From contig JAFGDC010000094.1 of the NCBI GenBank assembly GCA_016932295.1, forward strand, positions 1-11,463: a DNA stretch of 11,463 nucleotides. Direction: 5' to 3'. Each line of letters opens with the position of its first letter. Position 1 is the first letter of the stretch. Under the pieces are notes generated by a model. The model was not told the DNA's origin and did no database searches. It saw nothing but the letters and a program-made list of their open reading frames with translations. Below are positions 6,867-11,463 of the stretch, piece by piece. Source of the DNA: a candidate division CSSED10-310 bacterium (lineage in GTDB: Bacteria > CSSED10-310 > JAFGDC01). A program made the position numbers and the translations under genes.

Positions 6867-6956
6867 TCGCCGGAATGGTCCCGGAGGCATGTCGAAAAGA
6901 TCTGTTCACGCCTTGAACGAAACGTGGCGTGGTCCTTCACTGCAGGGTGAAACAGG

Positions 6957-9167
6957 GTGAACCGCGCGCGGTGTTGTCATTTTCTGGGCATTTGTCTGCT
7001 CCTTCTGTCACCGGCCTGCCGGCGGAACGACGATGTATTGCGGGGTGTCAGGTATCTCGATGAATTGCGCGATTACCGCGCCGTCGGAACCATGTCGCGC
7101 CCGGTCCTCCAGCGGGAACTGCCCTGGTTGTCACCCTGGTTCGACAATCAACCGGGATTGCGCATCAGGGGGTGCTACGGCGTTCCCACCGACGTCCTGA
7201 GGGAGCGGACCGAGGATACCCAATGGGTCAATTGGGCCGACGAGGAAAAAACCAAGAAGACGCCGGAAGAACTCAAGGGCGGTTTCAATTTCATCCTGGC
7301 ACCGTCCGAACGTATTGATCGTCATAAACCAACCATGGCTGAACGGCATGTCTCGCCCGGCACCATCACCTTCACCATCGTGGCGGAACATGAGGATGGC
7401 CGGATCGAGCCATTGCTCATGGACGATCTGCCGGTGGGGTCCGGAAGCCGCGGCGGGTGGCGTGAGTACGAGGTGCAACTCCCGGAGGGAGTTTCCGGAG
7501 CATGGCGGCTGCTGATGGACTGGGAACGGATGGGGACGACCACCGAGAACGGCGCATTCACCGTGCCGTGCCTGGTGGGAGCGCCGAGGAAGCGTGGTCT
7601 GCAGGGCGTTATCCTGCTGTCGGTGGATACCTTGCGGGCCGATCACCTGGGCGGCTACGGCTACCCGCGCGGCCTGTCCCCCGGGCTGGACCGGCTCTCC
7701 AGGCGCGCCGTCATGTTCACCGCCGCGCGGTCCACCTCTTCGTGGACCATTCCGGCCCATGTCTCCATGCTCACGGGCAGGGAACCGCTGGACCATCTCA
7801 CCAGGTCGGCCAACTCGCCCCCCCTCGACGCTTCCATGACCACTCTTGCCGACACGTTGGCACAGAATGGATGGCGCACCGCTGCCTGCACCGGCGGCGC
7901 TTATATGTCACCCAACTGGGGGCTGGAGAAGGGCTTCGAAAGTTTCGAATTCGCCGGTGGCGGCGCCGCTCCGGTCTTCGAAAAGGCGAAGACGTGGCTG
8001 TCCGGCAACGTCGACACCCCGTTCTTCCTGTTCCTTCATCACTTCGAAGTGCATTCTCCTTACAATGCCAATAATCCTCACCCGGTCTTCGCACCTCCGG
8101 ACCTGCGGGTCGATTCACTGTCCGTGGATCATTGCCCGGTACCCGTCGCTGATCTCGTCGATATGTACGATGATGGAATCCGTTACCATGATATCCTGCT
8201 GAGCGACTTTCTCGATTATCTGTGCCAGACCGGTCTCATGGAGCGCACAGCCTTCATCCTGACGGCCGATCATGGTGAAGAGTTTCTGGATCACGGCCGT
8301 TATTTCCACGGTCACACCCTCTACGAGGAGCAACTCCATATCCCCCTTCTCATCACCCATCCGGGTCTTGACGGCGGCCGTTTGGACCAGGCACCCCGCA
8401 ACCTCATCGATCTTTTTCCCACGGTCTGCCGGCTGGCGGGCATTGCCACTCCGGACGATACGCCCGGTCTGGATCTGCTGGCGGGCGCACCGGCGGATCG
8501 CCTGCAATTGCCGGAGACCATGCAGGGCGGACAGAGCCTGGCGGTGTTACGGGAAGGGAGCAAGATCATCTTTGCGCATGATGGTGTGCGGATGTTCGAC
8601 CTGGCCAGTGATCCCGGCGAACGGCGTGGCGGTGTCGGCGTGGGCGGGACGCAGTGGATCATGGCGTTGCGTGAGCTGACCAAGGGTGATGCCGGTCGCG
8701 GGCAGGTGTGGTTTCTTGCTCCTTCCGGTGTCTGTAGCGGCATCATCAGATCCGCGGCGGCGGAGACCTACCCGCGGGCGATTCTGGCCCATAGCATTCT
8801 GGAAGAAAGCGCGGATGGTATACAGTTCACCCTGACACCGGTGGACGGGGCACCCTTTTGCGGATTGAGCTTTGCCGCGGAAGAGGCTGTAATCAGCGGA
8901 TTGACCGTGGGTGATGCGCCGGTTCCCACCTCGGCGGTTCGAGGTGGCTACGAGCTGGCGCCCGTTCGGACCATCGGCGACGTCATTCACCTGCCCGGGC
9001 TGCAGTCATCGCCTGCCGGCGATGACTGGGTGGTCACCCTCCTCAATGCGGCGGCAACGGGTACGCAGGTGTTCATGCTCCATCCGGAAGAGGCGGAACG
9101 GCGCATGGGCATGCAGCGGATCGACCCCTATGCAGAAGAACAACTGCGCACCCTTGGGTATCTCTGA
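6957..9167 (+). CDS. Sulfatase/alkaline-phosphatase superfamily lipoprotein with Thr active site
   Basis: A 736-residue exported protein. Residues 1-21 resemble a lipoprotein signal (LLLLSPAC, Cys21), though Ser rather than Leu at -3 makes the lipobox imperfect. Residues 25-205 form an extra, probably beta-rich domain that I do not recognise. The core, about 215-560, has SVDTLRADHLGGYGY (metal site), SSWTIPAHVSMLTG (nucleophile region), TADHGEEFLDHG (437-447) and HGHTLYEEQLHIPLLI, all standard for the superfamily. The nucleophile position is Thr264 in T-I-P-A-H, not the Cys/Ser of C/S-x-P-x-R that is converted to formylglycine. It is thus unlikely to be a classical sulfatase; Thr is the nucleophile in LtaS-type phosphoglycerol and EptA-type phosphoethanolamine transferases. 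About 175 further residues end in EEQLRTLGYL, a common tail in this group. The start is GTG, with a weak upstream AGG. The stop overlaps the antiporter start by one base. Confidence 0.82.
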   Translation: MNRARCCHFLGICLLLLSPACRRNDDVLRGVRYLDELRDYRAVGTMSRPVLQRELPWLSPWFDNQPGLRIRGCYGVPTDVLRERTEDTQWVNWADEEKTKKTPEELKGGFNFILAPSERIDRHKPTMAERHVSPGTITFTIVAEHEDGRIEPLLMDDLPVGSGSRGGWREYEVQLPEGVSGAWRLLMDWERMGTTTENGAFTVPCLVGAPRKRGLQGVILLSVDTLRADHLGGYGYPRGLSPGLDRLSRRAVMFTAARSTSSWTIPAHVSMLTGREPLDHLTRSANSPPLDASMTTLADTLAQNGWRTAACTGGAYMSPNWGLEKGFESFEFAGGGAAPVFEKAKTWLSGNVDTPFFLFLHHFEVHSPYNANNPHPVFAPPDLRVDSLSVDHCPVPVADLVDMYDDGIRYHDILLSDFLDYLCQTGLMERTAFILTADHGEEFLDHGRYFHGHTLYEEQLHIPLLITHPGLDGGRLDQAPRNLIDLFPTVCRLAGIATPDDTPGLDLLAGAPADRLQLPETMQGGQSLAVLREGSKIIFAHDGVRMFDLASDPGERRGGVGVGGTQWIMALRELTKGDAGRGQVWFLAPSGVCSGIIRSAAAETYPRAILAHSILEESADGIQFTLTPVDGAPFCGLSFAAEEAVISGLTVGDAPVPTSAVRGGYELAPVRTIGDVIHLPGLQSSPAGDDWVVTLLNAAATGTQVFMLHPEEAERRMGMQRIDPYAEEQLRTLGYL

Positions 9168-10357
9168 TGCGGATCCCGCTGCTCTTGATTATAGCCGTCA
9201 TCGCCTATCTCGGAGCCGCCAGGATCTTCAAGATCCACGCGGTTCCAGCCTTCTTCCGCTACTTTCTCGGTTCCGGGTTCGGCTTCCTTCTCATCGGCCT
9301 GGCGGCGGGCTCCCTCGGCGTGGGCCTGCTGGACGGAGATGCCATCGCCGGCTTCAATCCTCTGGTCAATCTGGGTATCGGCTGGGTGGGGCTGCTGTAC
9401 GGCCTGCAATTTCGTTACAAGGACCTGCGTTCCTTTCCGGTCCGCTTCTATGTGGGACTCCTGGTGGAGTCGCTGGTCACGGCCGGTCTCGTTTTCGCCG
9501 GCCTGTTCGGCGCCCTGTCCCTGGCGGCGCTCCCCGGCGTGGCGGTGCTGCCCGTGGCGGTCCTGCTCGCCGTGGGCGCAGTCGAGACCTCCACCACCAT
9601 CTGCGCCCTCGTGATCAGGGATACGGGTGCCGTGGGATCGGGAACGGAACTGTTGAAACTGTATTCCTCACTGAACGATTCGGTGGCGATCGTGCTGTTC
9701 GGCATCATGATCGAGGTTTTCAGTGGGCGTGGCGGAGCCGGGTTCCATCCCTCGGTGCTGCTGTGGACGGCGGCGGTCCCCTTGCTGGGCTGCCTGCTCG
9801 GATTGCTGTTTTTTATCATTTCGATGTATCCCTACTCAGAGAATGAGCTGTTGCTGCTCGTCATCGGTTTCGTCGTGTTCTGCGGCGGTACCGCCAATTA
9901 CTTGAAGCTGTCGCCGCTGTTCCTCAGCTTCGTGGCGGGACTCACCATCGCCAACCTGGAAACCAAGCGCTACCGGCTGTTTCGTGTTCTGGCATCGGCT
10001 GAGAAACCATTTTTCCTGGTGCTGGCCATCATGGCCGGTGCCCAGTTTCGTCCTGACATTGTGCTGTACTGGCTGATCGGACTGGTGTACTTCATGGTGC
10101 GGTTCGGCGCTAAGTGGCTGGCCGGCCGGCTCGGGGCCGCCGCCGGCGACTATGCCGTGAAGACCCGACGCTCCTGGGGCCTGGCCATGATCCCTCAAGG
10201 CGCCATGCTGTTGGCCATCCTTATGAGTCAACGCCTGATCCTTGGCGATCACCAGGCTGACCTCATCTATACTGGGGCGCTCATCGGATTGGTGCTCAGC
10301 ACCCTGTTCGGTCCCTCCTTCATGAAGTCCTTTCTGGCCGCGGAGACTGAACCGTGA
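9167..10357 (+). CDS. Cation:proton antiporter homologue with CPA1-like ND motif
   Basis: A 396-residue membrane protein with about 11-13 helices, nearly all of it hydrophobic. A helix with AVGAVETSTTICALV (135-149) followed by YSSLNDSVAIVLFG (166-179) matches the crossed-helix region of cation/proton antiporters. The Asn170-Asp171 pair is the mark of electroneutral CPA1 exchangers such as NhaP/NHE. Later elements include ASAEKPFFLVLAIMAG (276-291), Arg312 and GLAMIPQGAM (338), as found in the C-terminal repeat of these transporters. No cytosolic RCK/TrkA domain is attached. The ATG at 9167 shares its first base with the previous stop (TGATG), with no clear ribosome binding site, so translation probably depends on the upstream lipoprotein gene. 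The following antiporter starts within its stop codon. Ion (Na+, K+ or Li+) and direction cannot be told. Confidence 0.75.
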   Translation: MRIPLLLIIAVIAYLGAARIFKIHAVPAFFRYFLGSGFGFLLIGLAAGSLGVGLLDGDAIAGFNPLVNLGIGWVGLLYGLQFRYKDLRSFPVRFYVGLLVESLVTAGLVFAGLFGALSLAALPGVAVLPVAVLLAVGAVETSTTICALVIRDTGAVGSGTELLKLYSSLNDSVAIVLFGIMIEVFSGRGGAGFHPSVLLWTAAVPLLGCLLGLLFFIISMYPYSENELLLLVIGFVVFCGGTANYLKLSPLFLSFVAGLTIANLETKRYRLFRVLASAEKPFFLVLAIMAGAQFRPDIVLYWLIGLVYFMVRFGAKWLAGRLGAAAGDYAVKTRRSWGLAMIPQGAMLLAILMSQRLILGDHQADLIYTGALIGLVLSTLFGPSFMKSFLAAETEP

Positions 10358-11463
10358 GACTGGCGCTGCTGGCAATGCTCGTCCTGTTGATGATCGGTAT
10401 CCAGCATTTTCAGCCGGTGACGCCGGACAATGTGACCGCCAGAGTGTCTCTCACCTTCGGGTTCCTGCTGCTCAACGGCCTCGTCTTCGGCCAACTCTCG
10501 GAAAAATACGGGTTGCCGCGCATCACCGGGTACCTGATCGCCGGTATTTTCTGCGGGCCGTACGTGATCGGCATCATCCAGGCGGACGTGGTGAGAGAAC
10601 TGCAGTTCTTCGACAATCTGGCCCTGGCGCTCATTGCCTTCACCGCCGGTGGTGAGCTGCATGTCAACATGATCAAACGCCGGGCCGGATCCATCGGCGT
10701 TATCGCGGTATTTCAGACCGTCCTGGTCTTCACCCTGGTAACCGCGGCGCTGTTCGCCCTGCGCTCGGTGGTTCCCTTCATGCGTCCGCTTTCCACCGGC
10801 GCGGCGTTCGGCATCTCGTGCCTGCTGGGTATTATCGCCACCGCCACATCCCCCTCAACCACCGTTGCCGTCATCGTCGAAACCAAGGCAAAGGGACATA
10901 TGACCGATATCGTCCTGGGTATTACCGTGCTCAAGGATATCATTGTCATCATCTCTATGGCCGTCGTCCTCACCCTGGTCACTCCGTTCATCGAAGCGGG
11001 CGCGTCCGGACTGCATATCACCGACGTCCTGGTGGAACTGGTGCTTTCCCTGGCCGCCGGCGCCGTGTGCGGAATCTTGATGGTGTTGTATCTGAAGTTT
11101 ATCGACAGGGAACTGGTGATCTTTGTCCTGGGTGCAGCCTTCGCCATCATCATGCTGAGCGATGCTTTCCATCTGCACGCCCTGCTGGTGGCCATGACCG
11201 CCGGCCTCATCGTCACCAATACCTCCAATCACGGCCGCGTCTTCCTGGAAAAACTTGAACGTGCGTCCATGCCGGTGTTCCTGGTGTTCTTCTCCATCGC
11301 CGGGGCCGCCCTCGACCTGGAGTCCTTCCGGCGGCTATGGCTGCCCGCGCTGCTGTTCGTCATCCTGCGCGCCGGTGCCACCTTCCTGGGTACCAGCGTG
11401 GGTGCCACGATCATACGTGAAGCCCCGCCCATCAGGCGCCTGGCCTGGATGGGTTTCCTCGGC
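10354..11463 (+). CDS. Cation:proton antiporter homologue, CPA2-like, cut by window end
   Basis: Open to the window edge with 370 codons visible. It begins with a GTG that overlaps the previous stop (GTGA), with GGAG 8 bases upstream. About ten helices are visible. RITGYLIAGIFCGPYVIG (56-73) is the typical N-terminal region of KefB/CPA2 proteins, and FTAGGELHVNMIKRRAG (96-112) equals their helix-3 loop. TATSPSTTVAVIVETKAKG (163-181) and GITVLKDIIVIIS (189-201) form the ion site, with Asp195 as the probable carboxylate. The residue before it is Lys194, where KefC-like proteins have Gln and electrogenic ones Asp. The C-terminal end, and any RCK or other cytosolic domain, lies outside the window. 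Membership of the superfamily is sure; ion and energetics are not. Its adjacency to a differently typed antiporter suggests joint work or a heteromer. Confidence 0.78.
   Translation, partial: MRLALLAMLVLLMIGIQHFQPVTPDNVTARVSLTFGFLLLNGLVFGQLSEKYGLPRITGYLIAGIFCGPYVIGIIQADVVRELQFFDNLALALIAFTAGGELHVNMIKRRAGSIGVIAVFQTVLVFTLVTAALFALRSVVPFMRPLSTGAAFGISCLLGIIATATSPSTTVAVIVETKAKGHMTDIVLGITVLKDIIVIISMAVVLTLVTPFIEAGASGLHITDVLVELVLSLAAGAVCGILMVLYLKFIDRELVIFVLGAAFAIIMLSDAFHLHALLVAMTAGLIVTNTSNHGRVFLEKLERASMPVFLVFFSIAGAALDLESFRRLWLPALLFVILRAGATFLGTSVGATIIREAPPIRRLAWMGFLG

Noticed and set aside
6907..6931. CACGCC/GGCGTG stem with 13-base loop after the PRPP synthase gene
   Set aside because: Only six pairs and no T run follows, so it is not convincing as a terminator or operator.
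6948..6953. Second TGAAAC, just before the ALP-superfamily gene
   Set aside because: It has no CGTA at 16 bases and would place the -10 inside the coding region; it is not a promoter for this gene.

Overview
The window is a dense stretch of bacterial chromosome with moderately high G+C. It carries nine genes, the last cut by the window edge. There are no RNA genes, insertion sequences or CRISPR arrays that I can see. Exported proteins, a probable lipoprotein signal peptide, GT-C glycosyltransferases and an ECF sigma/anti-sigma pair suggest a Gram-negative-type envelope. A deep-branching phylum of the FCB/Krumholzibacteriota kind would fit, but that is a guess from gene style; no marker gene settles it.

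Layout. (1) 1-229: upstream region with possible remains of a preceding gene and a 14-bp palindrome. (2) 230-3036, plus strand: two polytopic glycosyltransferases overlapping by ATGA, a GT87-type enzyme followed by a GT39/AftB-like one, probably acting on lipid-linked sugars outside the inner membrane. (3) 3059-5539, minus strand, convergent with the first pair: a three-gene operon of ECF sigma factor, zinc-finger anti-sigma factor and an exported bactofilin-like membrane protein. The genes overlap by 14 and 4 bases. Just upstream of the sigma gene is an exact TGAAAC-N16-CGTA element, the classic ECF promoter form, so the operon very probably drives itself. (4) 5787-6866, plus strand, divergent from the sigma gene: a ribose-phosphate pyrophosphokinase of unusual length, with a sigma70-like promoter. 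(5) 6957-11463, plus strand: a probable lipoprotein of the alkaline phosphatase/sulfatase superfamily, with Thr where sulfatases have Cys/Ser, coupled by one-base and four-base overlaps to two different cation:proton antiporter homologues. One has a CPA1-like ND motif, the other a KD in a CPA2-like protein.

How it may work together. Blocks 2, 3 and 5 all concern the cell envelope: building surface glycans, sensing envelope state, and an extracytoplasmic ALP-superfamily enzyme tied to ion transport. The two least ordinary units are the autoregulated sigma/anti-sigma/exported-bactofilin operon and the ALP-lipoprotein/dual-antiporter operon. Their joint functions are inference from gene order and overlaps, not from known systems.
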